Of a DNA stretch of 64,000 nt, positions 34,766 through 48,264 are shown in pieces. Made by a program: the position numbers and the translations under genes. Under the pieces are notes generated by a model. The model did not search any database, was not told the DNA's origin, and saw nothing but the letters and a program-made list of their open reading frames with translations. The stretch is from Tridacna crocea (lineage: Eukaryota > Mollusca > Bivalvia > Cardiida > Cardiidae), in NCBI GenBank assembly GCA_943736015.1, contig OX031057.1, forward strand, positions 55,381,001 through 55,445,000, read 5' to 3'. Each line of letters begins with the position of its first letter. Within the stretch, counting starts at the first letter, position 1.

Positions 34766-36456
34766 TTTCTTTTTCATTTTCTCTCACTAGGGCCAATGAT
34801 TTGGTTACGATGACCATCTCACCCATACTTGACTGATACGTGCTGCGCATAAAATCGTAAAATCAACTTTGACATTTTCGGAGGCAACTGATACCTGTTA
34901 AACAAATCAAAGAAAGGTAATCAAAATTTTTCCCTGTTTTCTTACCAGGGTCATGAAAACATTGAACCAATTTTGACGACCGTGCGAGTCAAAAGTCAAT
35001 TTTATGTTTAATCGCTGCGCAAAAATATAAAATTCAGAAGCAACTGGTTGCTGTTGCGGAAACTTTTTCCGATAAAAAAATCTTGTTCTTGTTTGAAGAA
35101 TTTAGAAGTAGGCCATAAAGATACAATAAGATGTAAGAATAACTAAAAATCAGTTTTTTTCTTTGATAGGGTAGAAAACATTGTGGGAAAAGGAGAAAAT
35201 GCTGGTAACCTGCATTTCTCCTTTCCTCAGATTATTTTCAAAAGCCTTCTCTTTCAGGGGTGTTAATAAAAGGCGTCATTGTGTGGTAAAAGGTTAATAA
35301 GAATAAACAGATTCCCCCCCCCATTTCCCATCAGCCAATCAAATCTCTTCCCTCTCTGAAATTATCCAATCAGAGAAGCTTTAAGGAAATCAGAATGGGA
35401 ACCAAGAGCCAAAATCAGAATGGGAACCAACAGCCAATCAGATATTCAACAGCCAATCAGAGAGCTTCAAAATCGCTCCAAAATGGCGCCATAATTTATC
35501 GAAAAAAACAGTGAAAAAAAAACGGCATAAAAGTGGATTTAAAGTCTTCTTTAAAGGCTGCTGTGCAGTCCTTGGCGAACTGCCAGGCATGCACCATCCA
35601 CACATGCCAGATTTCACTGAAAATGGGCAAACATTTAAGAAAATAGGGGCGCAGCAGACCTTGTTATGGTCTTTTCAAGCCCCTTGCAAGAATGCAAGAA
35701 TTACTTCCCTTAGACCCTCGATGCAAGCCCCCCCCCCAAGCACTTCACTGGATTCGCTTTTCTAACTCAGCCCACAATAAATGCTGCACATTGAAACTTT
35801 CAATAAGCCCAAGTGATCAATGTACAGTGTAAAAAAGCCCCAGAAATTAATGCAACAAATGACTAAAAAAAGACTGAAAACTCTTTTTGTTGCTTCCTAT
35901 TGCATATATCAAACAAAGGCAAATGAAGTGTAATTTTTCTAATCTCTTCAAACCGCAACAAGAAACCCAGTTATGTTGACTACAGTCTCATATATGCCAG
36001 TTACGCTCATGCGAAAACCCCAGAAAATAATGTGACAAGTGGCTAAAAAAAGACTGAATGCTTCTTATTGCATAAATGAAACAAATGGAACAAAATTTTT
36101 AATGTATATTTTTTTCCTCCAATCTCTTTATACCATGAAGACAAGTCTATTTATGTTGACTACGGTCTCAAAGGTGCCGGTTACGTATCCGTGAAAACGC
36201 GAAAAATCGACTTACGGAACAGTTCATAGCAGATGACACCTGTTGCTTGATAGGTCAAATATAGGGAACTTAATTTCTAATATCTGTTTTTTACTTCTCT
36301 AGCCTTTTTTTACCGTGACAACAAACCCATTTAGGTTGTCTATTGTCTCGCAGGTGTCGGTTACGTACCCGCGAAAACATGAAAAATCGACTTACGGAAC
36401 ATTTTACAGCAGACGACAACTGTTGCTTAAAGTCAATTATAGGGATTTTTCTATTT
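34766..36456 (+). repeat. Array unit 21 (1,691 bp)
   Basis: Shares every unit-20 marker at +1,691. Private: AAATGACTAA near 35858 and AAATGAAACA near 36075. This is the youngest-looking single-unit duplication in the window. Confidence 0.95.
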
Positions 36457-38142
36457 TTTCTTTTTCATTTTCTCTCACTAGGGCCAATGATTTGGTTACG
36501 ATGACCATCTCACCCATACTTGACTGATACGTGCTGCGCATAAAATCGTAAAATCAACTTTGACATTTTCGGAGGCAACTGATACCTGTTAAACAAATCA
36601 AAGAAAGGTAATCAAAATTTTTCCCTGTTTTCTTACCAGGGTCATGAAAACATTGAACCAATTTTGACGACCGTGCGAGTCAAAAGTCAATTTTATGTTT
36701 AATCGCTGCGCAAAAATATAAAATTCAGAAGCAACTAGTTGCTGTTGCGGAAACTTTTTCCGATAAAAAAATCTTGTTCTTGTTTGAAGAATTTAGAAGT
36801 AGGCCATAAAGATACAATAAGATGTAAGAATAACTAAAAATCAGTTTTTTTCTTTGATAGGGTAGAAAACATTGTGGGAAAAGGAGATAATGCTGGTAAC
36901 CTGCATTTCTCCTTTCCTCAGATTATTTTCAAAAGCCTTCTCTTTCAGGGGTGTTAATAAAAGGCGTCATTGTGTGGTAAAAGGTTAATAAGAATAAACA
37001 GATTCCCCCCCCTTTCCCATCAGCCAATCAAATCTCTTCCCTCTCTGAAATTATCCAATCAGAGAAGCTTTAAGGAAATCAGAATGGGAACCAAGAGCCA
37101 AAATCAGAATGGGAACCAACAGCCAATCAGATATTCAACAGCCAATCAGAGAGCTTCAAAATCGCTCCAAAATGGCGCCATAATTTATCGAAAAAAACAG
37201 TGAAAAAAAAGGGCATAAAAGTGGATTTAAAGTCTTCTTTAAAGGCTGCTGTGCAGTCCTTGGCGAACTGCCAGGCATGCACCATCCACACATGCCAGAT
37301 TTCACTGAAAATGGGCAAACATTTAAGAAAATAGGGGCGCAGCAGACCTTGTTATGGTCTTTTCAAGCCCCTTGCAAGAATGCAAGAATTATTTCCCTTA
37401 GACCCTCAATGCAAGCCCCCCCTAAGCATTTCACTGGATTCGCTTTTCTAACTCAGCCCACAATAAATGCTGCACATTGAAACTTTCAATAAGCCAAAGT
37501 GATCAATGTACAGTGTAAAAAAGCCCCAGAAATTAATGCAACAAATGGCTAAAAAAAGACTGAAAACTCTTTTTGTTGCTTCCTATTGCATATATCAAAC
37601 AAAGGCAAATGAAGTGTAATTTTTCTAATCTCTTCAAACCGCAACAAGAAACCCAGTTATGTTGACTACAGTCTCATATATGCCAGTTACGCTCAGGCGA
37701 AAACCCCAGAAAATAATGTGACAAATGGCTAAAAAAAGACTGAATGCTTCTTATTGCATAAATCAAACAAATGGAACAAAATTTTTAATGTATATTTTTT
37801 TCCTCCAATCTCTTTATACCATGAAGACAAGTCTATTTATGTTGACTACGGTCTCAAAGGTGCCGTTTACGTATCCGTGAAAACGCGAAAAATCGACTTA
37901 CGGAACAGTTCATAGCAGATGACACCTGTTGCTTGATAGGTCAAATATAGGGAACTTAATTTCTAATATCTGTTTTTTACTTCTCTAGCCTTTTTTTACC
38001 GTGACAACAAACCCATTTAGGTTGTCTATTGTCTCGCAGGTGCCGGTTACGTACCCGCGAAAACATGAAAAATCGACTTACGGAACATTTTATAGCAGAC
38101 GACAACTGTTGCTTAAAGTCAATTATAGGGATTTTTCTATTT
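36457..38142 (+). repeat. Array unit 22 (1,686 bp)
   Basis: Partner of unit 19 at about +5,067 (GCTCAGGCG, GACAAATGG, CCTCAATGC, GCCGTTTACG). Private: CAACTAGTTG near 36733, GGAGATAATG near 36883, AATTATTTCC near 37386, CCTAAGCATTTC near 37421. Confidence 0.95.
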
Positions 38143-39828
38143 TTTCTTTTTCATTTTCTCTCACTAGGGCCAATGATTTGGTTACGATGACCATCTCACC
38201 CATACTTGACTGATACGTGCTGCGCATAAAATCGTAAAATCAACTTTGACATTTTCGGAGGCAACTGATACCTGTTAAACAAATCAAAGAAAGGTAATCA
38301 AAATTTTTCCCTGTTTTCTTACCAGGGTCATGAAAACATTGAACCAATTTTGACGACCGTGCGAGTCAAAAGTCAATTTTATGTTTAATCGCTGCGCAAA
38401 AATATAAAATTCAGAAGCAACTGGTTGCTGTTGCGGAAACTTTTTCCGATAAAAAAATCTTGTTCTTGTTTGAAGAATTTAGAAGTAGGCCATAAAGATA
38501 CAATAAGATGTAAGAATAACTAAAAATCAGTTTTTTTCTTTGATAGGGTAGAAAACATTGTGGGAAAAGGAGAAAATGCTGGTAACCTGCATTTCTCCTT
38601 TCCTCAGATTATTTTCAAAAGCCTTCTCTTTCAGGGGTGTTAATAAAAGGCGTCATTGTGTGGTAAAAGGTTAATAAGAATAAACAGATTCCCCCCCTTT
38701 CCCATCAGCCAATCAAATCTCTTCCCTCTCTGAAATTATCCAATCAGAGAAGCTTTAAGGAAATCAGAATGGGAACCAAGAGCCAAAATCAGAATGGGAA
38801 CCAACAGCCAATCAGATATTCAACAGCCAATCAGAGAGCTTCAAAATCGCTCTAAAATGGCGCCATAATTTATCGAAAAACACAGTGAAAAAAAACGGCA
38901 TAAAAGTGGATTTAAAGTCTTCTTTAAAGGCTGCTGTGCAGTCCTTGGCGAACTGCCAGGCATGCACCATCCACACATGCCAGATTTCACTGAAAATGGG
39001 CAAACATTTAAGAAAATAGGGGCGCAGCAGACCTTGTTATGGTCTTTTCAAGCCCCTTGCAAGAATGCAAGAATTACTTCCCTTAGACCCTCGATGCAAG
39101 CCCCCCCCCAAGCACTTCACTGGATTCGCTTTTCTAACTCAGCCTACAATAAATGCTGCACATTGAAACTTTCAATAAGCCAAAGTGATCAATGTACAGT
39201 GTAAAAAAGCCCCAGAAATTAATGCAACAAATGGCTAAAAAAAGACTGAAAACTCTTTTTGTTGCTTCCTATTGCATATATCAAACAAAGGCAAATGAAG
39301 TGTAATTTTTCTAATCTCTTCAAACCGCAACAAGAAACCCAGTTACGTTGACTACAGTCTCATATATGCCAGTTACGCTCATGCGAAAACCCCAGAAAAT
39401 AATGTGACAAGTGGCTAAAAAAAGACTGAATGCTTCTTATTGCATAAATCAAACAAATGGAACAAAATTTTTAATGTATATTTTTTTCCTCCAATCTCTT
39501 TATACCATGAAGACAAGTCTATTTATGTTGACTACGGTCTCAAAGGTGCCGGTTACATATCTGTGAAAACGCAAAAAATCGACTTACGGAACAGTTCATA
39601 GCAGATGACACCTGTTGGTTGATAGGTCAAATATAGGGAACTTAATTTCTAATATCTGTTTTTTACTTCTCTAGCCTTTTTTTACCGTGACAACAAACCC
39701 ATTTAGGTTGTCTATTGTCTCGCAGGTGCCGGTTACGTACCCGCGAAAACATGAAAAATCGACTTACGGAACATTTTATAGCAGACGACAACTGTTGCTT
39801 AAAGTCAATTATAGGGATTTTTCTATTT
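38143..39828 (+). repeat. Array unit 23 (1,686 bp)
   Basis: Private: GCTCTAAAATGG near 38850, AAAAACACAG near 38876, GCCTACAAT near 39142, TTACATATCTG near 39553, TGTTGGTTGAT near 39614. Confidence 0.95.
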
Positions 39829-41513
39829 TTTCTTTTTCATTTTCTCTCACTAGGGCCAATGATTTGGTTACGATGACCATCTCACCCATACTTGACTGAT
39901 ACGTGCTGCGCATAAAATCGTAAAATCAACTTTGACATTTTCGGAGGCAACTGATACCTGTTAAACAAATCAAAGAAAGGTAATCAAAATTTTTCCCTGT
40001 TTTCTTACCAGGGTCATGAAAACATTGAACCAATTTTGACGACCGTGCGAGTCAAAAGTCAATTTTATAATTAATCGCTGCGCAAAAATATAAAATTCAG
40101 AAGCAACTGGTTGCTGTTGCGGAAACTTTTTCCGATAAAAAAATCTTGTTCTTGTTTGAAGAATTTAGAAGTAGGCCATAAAGATACAATAAGATGTAAG
40201 AATAACTAAAAATCAGTTTTTTTCTTTGATAGGGTAGAAAACATTGTGGGAAAAGGAGAAAATGCTGGTAACCTGCATTTCTCCTTTCCTCAGATTATTT
40301 TCAAAAGCCTTCTCTTTCAGGGGTGTTAATAAAAGGCGTCATTATGTGGTAAAAGGTTAATAAGAATAAACAGATTCCCCCCCTTTCCCATCAGCCAATC
40401 AAATCTCTTCCCTCTCTGAAATTATCCAATCAGAGAAGCTTTAAGGAAATCAGAATGGGAACCAAGAGCCAAAATCAGAATGGGAACCAACAGCCAATCA
40501 GATATTCAACAGCCAATCAGAGAGCTTCAAAATCGCTCCAAAATGGCGCCATAATTTATCGAAAAAAACAGTGAAAAAAAAACGGCATAAAAGTGGATTT
40601 AAAGTCTTCTTTAAAGGCTGCTGTGCAGTCCTTGGCGAACTGCCAGGCATGCACCATCCACACATGCCAGATTTCACTGAAAATGGGCAAACATTTAAGA
40701 AAATAGGGGCGCAGCAGACCTTGTTATGGTCTTTTCAAGCCCCTTGCAAGAATGCAAGAATTACTTCCCTTAGACCCTCGATGCAAGCCCCCCCCCGAGC
40801 ACTTCACTGGATTCGCTTTTCTAACTCAGCCCACAATAAATGCTGCACATTGAAACTTTCAATAAGCCAAAGTGATCAATGTACAGTGTAAAAAAGCCCC
40901 AGAAATTAATGCAACAAATGGCTAAAAAAAGACTGAAAACTCTTTTTGTTGCTTCCTATTGCATATATCAAACAAAGGCAAATGAAGTGTAATTTTTCTA
41001 ATCTCTTCAAACCGCAACAAGAAACCCAGTTACGTTGACTACAGTCTCATATATGCCAGTTACGCTCATGCGAAAACCCCAGAAAATAATGTGACAAGTG
41101 GCTAAAAAAAGACTGAATGCTTCTTATTGCATAAATCAAACAAATGGAAAAAATTTTTAATGTATATTTTTTTCCTCCAATCTCTTTATACCATGAAGAC
41201 AAGTCTATTTATGTTGACTACGGTCTCAAAGGTGCCGGTTACGTATCCGTGAAAACGCGAAAAATCGACTTACGGAACAGTTCATAGCAGATGACACCTG
41301 TTGCTTGATAGGTCAAATATAGGGAACTTAATTTCTAATATCTGTTTTTTACTTCTCTAGCCTTTTTTACCGTGACAACAAACCCATTTAGGTTGTCTAT
41401 TGTCTCGCAGGTGCCGGTTACGTACCCGCGAAAACATGAAAAATCGACTTACGGAACATTTTATAGCAGACGACAACTGTTGCTTAAAGTCAATTATAGG
41501 GATTTTTCTATTT
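39829..41513 (+). repeat. Array unit 24 (1,685 bp)
   Basis: TTATAATTAATCG near 40066 is shared with unit 29 at about +8,438 (five units). Private: CATTATGTGG near 40339, CCCCCGAGC near 40793, ATGGAAAAAATTT near 41145, and a shorter T run near 41361. Confidence 0.95.
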
Positions 41514-43200
41514 TTTCTTTTTCATTTTCTCTCACTAGGGCCAATGATTTGGTTACGATGACCATCTCACCCATACTTGACTGATACGTGCTGCGCATAA
41601 AATCGTAAAATCAACTTTGACATTTTCGGAGGCAACTGATACCTGTTAAACAAATCAAAGAAAGGTAATCAAAATTTTTCCCTGTTTTCTTACCAGGGTC
41701 ATGAAAACATTGAACCAATTTTGACGACCGTGCAAGTCAAAAGTCAATTTTATGTTTAATCGCTGTGCAAAAATATAAAATTCAGAAGCAACTGGTTGCT
41801 GTTGCGGAAACTTTTTCCGATAAAAAAATCTTGTTCTTGTTTGAAGAATTTAGAAGTAGGCCATAAAGATACAATAAGATGTAAGAATAACTAAAAATCA
41901 GTTTTTTTTCTTTGATAGGGTAGAAAACATTGTGGGAAAAGGAAAAAATGCTGGATACCTGCATTTCTCCTTTCCTCAGATTATTTTCAAAAGCCTTCTC
42001 TTTCAGGGGTGTTAATAAAAGGCGTCATTGTGTGGTAAAAGGTTAATAAGAATAAACAGATTCCCCCCCTTTCCCATCAGCCAATCAAATCTCTTCCCTC
42101 TCTGAAATTATCCAATCAGAGAAGCTTTAAGGAAATCAGAATGGGAACCAAGAGCCAAAATCAGAATGGGAACCAACAGCCAATCAGATATTCAACAGCC
42201 AATCAGAGAGCTTCAAAATCGCTCCAAAATGGCGCCATAATTTATCGAAAAAAACAGTGAAAAAAAACGGCATAAAAGTGGATTTAAAGTCTTCTTTAAA
42301 GGCTGCTGTGCAGTCCTTGGCGAACTGCCAGGCATGCACCATCCACACATGCCAGATTTCACTGAAAATGGGCAAACATTTAAGAAAATAGGGGCGCAGC
42401 AGACCTTGTTATGGTCTTTTCAAGCCCCTTGCAAGAATGCAAGAATTACTTCCCTTAGACCCTCGATGCAAGCCCCCCCCCAAGCACTTCACTGGATTCG
42501 CTTTTCTAACTCAGCCCACAATAAATGCTGCACATTGAAACTTTCAATAAGCCAAAGTGATCAATGTACAGTGTAAAAAAGCCCCAGAAATTAATGCAAC
42601 AAATGGCTAAAAAAAGACTGAAAACTCTTTTTGTTGCTTCCTATTGCATATATCAAACAAAGGCAAATGAAGTGTAATTTTTCTAATCTCTTCAAACCGC
42701 ACCAAGAAACCCAGTTACGTTGACTACAGTCTCATATATGCCAGTTACGCTCATGCGAAAACCCCAGAAAATAATGTGACAAGTGGCTAAAAAAAGACTG
42801 AATGCTTCTTATTGCATAAATCAAACAAATGGAACAAAATTTTTAATGTATATTTTTTTCCTCCAATCTCTTTATACCATGAAGACAAGTCTATTTATGT
42901 TGACTACGGTCTCAAAGGTGCCGGTTACGTATCCGTGAAAACGCGAAAAATCGACTTACGGAACAGTTCATAGCAGATGACACCTGTTGCTTGATAGGTC
43001 AAATATAGGGAACTTAATTTCTAATATCTGTTTTTTACTTCTCTAGCCTTTTTTTACCGTGACAACAAACCCATTTAGGTTGTCTATTGTCTCGCAGGTG
43101 CCTGTTACGTACCCGCGAAAACATGAAAAATCAACTTACGGAACATTTTATAGCAGACGACAACTGTTGCTTAAAGTCAATTATAGGGATTTTTCTATTT
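41514..43200 (+). repeat. Array unit 25 (1,687 bp)
   Basis: GTGCAAGTC near 41731 and an eight-T tract near 41901 are shared with unit 31 at +10,122 (six units). Private: GGAAAAAATGCTGGATACC near 41941, GCACCAAG near 42699, GTGCCTGTTACG near 43098. Confidence 0.95.
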
Positions 43201-44889
43201 TTTCTTTTTCATTTTCTCTCACTAGGGCCAATGATTTGGTTACGATGACCATCTCACCCATACTTGACTGATACGTGCTGCGCATAAAATCGTAAAATCA
43301 ACTTTGACATTTTCGGAGGCAACTGATACCTGTTAAACAAATCAAAGAAAGGTAATCAAAATTTTTCCCTGTTTTCTTACCAGGGTCATGAAAACATTGA
43401 ACCAATTTTGACGACCGTGCGAGTCAAAAGTCAATTTTATGTTTAATCGCTGCGCAAAAATATAAAATTCAGAAGCAACTGGTTGCTGTTGCGGAAACTT
43501 TTTCCGATAAAAAAATCTTGTTCTTGTTTGAAGAATTTAGAAGTAGGCCATAAAGATACAATAAGATGTAAGAATAACTAAAAATCAGTTTTTTTCTTTG
43601 ATAGGGTAGAAAACATGGTGGGAAAAGGAGAAAATGCTGGTAACCTGCATTTCTCCTTTCCTCAGATTATTTTCAAAAGCCTTCTCTTTCAGGGGTGTTA
43701 ATAAAAGGCGTCATTGTGTGGTAAAAGGTTAATAAGAATAAACAGATTCCCCCCCTTTCCCATCAGCCAATCAAATCTCTTCCCTCTCTGAAATTATCCA
43801 ATCAGAGAAGCTTTAAGGAAATCAGAATGGGAACCAAGAGCCAAAATCAGAATGGGAACCAACAGCCAATCAGATATTCAACAGCCAATCAGAGAGCTTC
43901 AAAATCGCTCCAAAATGGCGCCATAATTTATCGAAAAAAACAGTGAAAAAAAAACGGCATAAAAGTGGATTTAAAGTCTTCTTTAAAGGCTGCTGTGCAG
44001 TCCTTGGCGAACTGCTAGGCATGCACCATCCACACATGCCAGATTTCACTGAAAATGGGCAAACATTTAAGAAAATAGGGGCGCAGCAGACCTTGTTATG
44101 GTCTTTTCAAGCCCCTTGCAAGAATGCAAGAATTACTTCCCTTAGACCCTCGATGCAAGCCCCCCCCCCCAAGCACTTCACTGGATTCGCTTTTCTAACT
44201 CAGCCCACAATAAATGCTGCACATTGAAACTTTCAATAAGCCAAAGTGATCAATGTACAGTGTAAAAAAGCCCCAGAAATTAATGCAACAAATGGCTAAA
44301 AAAAGACTGAAAACTCTTTTAGTTGCTTCCTATTGCATATATCAAACAAAGGCAAATGAAGTGTATTTTTTCTAATCTCTTCAAACCGCAACAAGAAACC
44401 CAGTTACGTTGACTACAGTCTCATATATGCCAGTGACGCTCATGCGAAAACCCCAGAAAATAATGTGACAAGTGGCTAAAAAAAGACTGAATGCTTCTTA
44501 TTGCATAAATCAAACAAATGGAACAAAATTTTTAATGTATATTTTTTTCCTCCAATCTCTTTATACCATGAAGACAAGTCTATTTATGTTGACTACGGTC
44601 TCAAAGGTGCCAGTTACGTATCCGTGAAAACGCGAAAAATCGACTTACTGAACAGTTCATAGCAGATGACACCTGTTGCTTGATAGGTCAAATATAGGGA
44701 ACTTAATTTCTTATATCTGTTTTTTACTTCTCTAGCCTTTTTTTACCGTGACAACAAACCCTTTTAGGTTGTCTATTGTCTCGCAGGTGCCAGTTACGTA
44801 CCCGCGAAAACATGAAAAATCGACTTACGGAACATTTTATAGCAGATGACAACTGTTGCTTAAAGTCAATTATAGGGATTTTTCTATTT
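43201..44889 (+). repeat. Array unit 26 (1,689 bp)
   Basis: CAGTGACGC (44431), CTTACTGAAC (44644), CCCTTTTAGG (44759) and GCAGATGACAAC (44842) recur in unit 33 at about +11,567. Private: ACATGGTGGG near 43612, TGCTAGGC near 44014, TTTTAGTTGC near 44317, GTATTTTTTC near 44363. Confidence 0.95.
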
Positions 44890-46577
44890 TTTCTTTTTCA
44901 TTTTCTCTCACTAGGGCCAATGATTTGGTTACGATGACCATCTCACCCATACTTGACTGATACGTGCTGCGCATAAAATCGTAAAATCAACTTTGACATT
45001 TTCGGAGGCAACTGATACCTGTTAAACAAATCAAAGAAAGGTAATCAAAATTTTTCCCTGTTTTCTTACCAGGGTCATGAAAACATTGAACCAATTTTGA
45101 CGACCGTGCGAGTCAAAAGTCAATTTTATGTTTAATTGCTGTGCAAAAATATAAAATTGAGAAGCAACTGGTTGCTGTTGCGGAAACTTTTTCCGATAAA
45201 AAAATCTTGTTCTTGTTTGAAGAATTTAGAAGTAGGCCATAAAGATACAATAAGATGTAAGAATAACTAAAAATCAGTTTTTTTCTTTGATAGGGTAGAA
45301 AACATTGTGGGAAAAGGAGAAAATGCTGGTAACCTGCATTTCTCCTTTCCTCAGATTATTTTCAAAAGCCTTCTCTTTCAGGGGTGTTAATAAAAGGCGT
45401 CATTGTGTGGTAAAAGGTTAATAAGAATAAACAGATTCCCCCCCACCTTTCCCATCAGCCAATCAAATCTCTTCCCTCTCTGAAATTATCCAATCAGAGA
45501 AGCTTTAAGGAAATCAGAATGGGAACCAAGAGCCAAAATCAGAATGGGAACCAACAGCCAATCAGATATTCAACAGCCAATCAGAGAGCTTCAAAATCGC
45601 TCCAAAATGGCGCCATAATTTATCGAAAAAAACAGTGAAAAAAAACGGCATAAAAGTGGATTTAAAGTCTTCTTTAAAGGCTGCTGTGCAGTCCTTGGCG
45701 AACTGCCAGGCATGCACCATCCACACATGCCAGATTTCACTGAAAATGGGCAAACATTTAAGAAAATAGGGGCGCAGCAGACCTTGTTATGGTCTTTTCA
45801 AGCCCCTTGCAAGAATGCAAGAATTACTTCCCTTAGACCCTCGATGCAAGCCCCCCCCAAGCACTTCACTGGATTCGCTTTTCTAACTCAGCCCACAATA
45901 AATGCTGCACATTGAAACTTTCAATAAGCCAAAGTGATCAATGTACAGTGTAAAAAAGCCCCAGAAATTAATGCAACAAATGGCTAAAAAAAGACTGAAA
46001 ACTCTTTTTGTTGCTTCCTATTGCATATATCAAACAAAGGCAAATGAAGTGTAATTTTTCTAATCTCTTCAAACCGCAACAAGAAACCCAGTTACGTTGA
46101 CTACAGTCTCATATATGCCAGTTACGCTCATGCGAAAACCCCAGAAAATAATGTGACAAGTGGCTAAAAAAAGACTGAATGCTTCTTATTGCATAAATCA
46201 AACAAATGGAACAAAATTTTTAATGTATATTTTTTTCCTCCAATCTCTTTATACCATGAAGACAAGTCTATTTATGTTGACTACGGTCTCAAAGGTGCCG
46301 GTTACGTATCCGTGAAAACGCGAAAAATCGACTTACGGAACAGTTCATAGCAGATGACACCTGTTGCTTGATAGGTCAAATATAGGGAACTTAATTTCTA
46401 ATATCTGTTTCTTACTTCTCTAGCCTTTTTTTACCGTGACAACAAACCCATTTAGGTTGTCTATTGTCTCGCAGGTGCCGGTTACGTACCCGCGAAAACA
46501 TGAAAAATCGACTTACGGAACATTTTATAGCAGACGACAACTGTTGCTTAAAGTCAATTATAGGGATTTTTCTATTT
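44890..46577 (+). repeat. Array unit 27 (1,688 bp)
   Basis: TTAATTGCTG (45132), the seven-C tract followed by ACCTTT (near 45437) and TGTTTCTTAC (46407) recur in unit 34. The ACCTTT form also occurs in the inverted block at 53124-53132, and nowhere else. Private: ATTGAGAAG near 45156. Confidence 0.95.
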
Positions 46578-48264
46578 TTTCTTTTTCATTTTCTCTCACT
46601 AGGGCCAATGATTTGGTTACGATGACCATCTCACCCATACTTGACTGATACGTGCTGCGCATAAAATCGTAAAATCAACTTTGACATTTTCGGAGGCAAC
46701 TGATACCTGTTAAACAAATCAAAGAAATGTAATCAAAATTTTTCCCTGTTTTCTTACCAGGGTCATGAAAACATTGAACCAATTTTGACGACCGTGCGAG
46801 TCAAAAGTCAATTTTATGTTTAATCGCTGCGCAAAAATATAAAATTCAGAAGCAACTGGTTGCTGTTGCGGAAACTTTTTCCGATAAAAAAATCTTGTTC
46901 TTGTTTGAAGAATTTAGAAGTAGGCCATAAAGATACAATAAGATGTAAGAATAACTAAAAATCAGTTTTTTTCTTTGATAGGGTAGAAAACATTGTGGGA
47001 AAAGGAGAAAATGCTGGTAACCTGCATTTCTCCTTTCCTCAGATTATTTTCAAAAGCCTTCTCTTTCAGGGGTGTTAATAAAAGGCATCATTGTGTGGTA
47101 AAAGGTTAATAAGAATAAACAGATTCGCTCCCCCTTTCCCATCAGCCAATCAAATCTCTTCTCTCTCTGAAATTATCCAATCAGAGAAGCTTTAAGGAAA
47201 TCAGAATGGGAACCAAGAGCCAAAATCAGAATGGGAACCAACAGCCAATCAGATATTCAACAGCCAATCAGAGAGCTTCAAAATCGCTCCAAAATGGCGC
47301 CATAATTTATCGAAAAAAACAGTGAAAAAAAACGGCATAAAAGTGGATTTAAAGTCTTCTTTAAAGGCTGCTGTGCAGTCCTTGGCGAACTGCCAGGCAT
47401 GCACCATCCACACATGCCAGATTTCACTGAAAATGGGCAAACATTTAAGAAAATAGGGGCGCAGCAGACCTTGTTATGGTCTTTTCAAGCCCCTTGCAAG
47501 AATGCAAGAATTACTTCCCTTAGACCCTCGATGCAAGCCCCCCCCAAGCACTTCACTGGATTCGCTTTTCTAACTCAGCCCACAATAAATGCTGCACATT
47601 GAAACTTTCAATAAGCCAAAGTGATCAATGTACAGTGTAAAAAAGCCCCAGAAATTAATGCAACAAATGGCTAAAAAAAGACTGAAAACTCTTTTTGTTG
47701 CGTCCTATTGCATATATCAAACAAAGGCAAATGAAGTGTAATTTTTCTAATCTCTTCAAACCGCAACAAGAAACCTAGTTACGTTGACTACAGTCTCATA
47801 TATGCCAGTGACGCTCATGCGAAAACCCCAGAAAATAATGTGACAAGTGGCTAAAAAAAGACTGAATGCTTCTTATTGCATAAATCAAACAAATGGAACA
47901 AAATTTTTAATGTATATTTTTTTCCTCCAATCTCTTTATACCATGAAGACAAGTCTATTTATGTTGACTACGGTCTCAAAGGTGCCGGTTACGTATCCGT
48001 GAAAACGCGAAAAATCGACTTACGGAACAGTTCATAGCAGATGACACCTGTTGCTTGATAGGTCAAATATAGGGAACTTAATTTCTTATATCTGTTTTTT
48101 ACTTCTCTAGCCTTTTTTTACCGTGACAACAAACCCATTTAGGTTGTCTATTGTCTCGCAGGTGCCGGTTACGTACCCGCGAAAACATGAAAAATCAACT
48201 TACGGAACATTTTATAGCAGACGACAACTGTTGCTTAAAGTTAATTATAGGGATTTTTCTATTT
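46578..48264 (+). repeat. Array unit 28 (1,687 bp)
   Basis: AGATTCGCTCCCCC at 47121, CTTCTCTCTCTG near 47157, GCGTCCTATTG near 47700 and CAGTGACGC near 47807 recur in unit 35. Private: GAAATGTAATC near 46725, AACCTAGTT near 47772, AAGTTAATTA near 48237. Confidence 0.95.
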
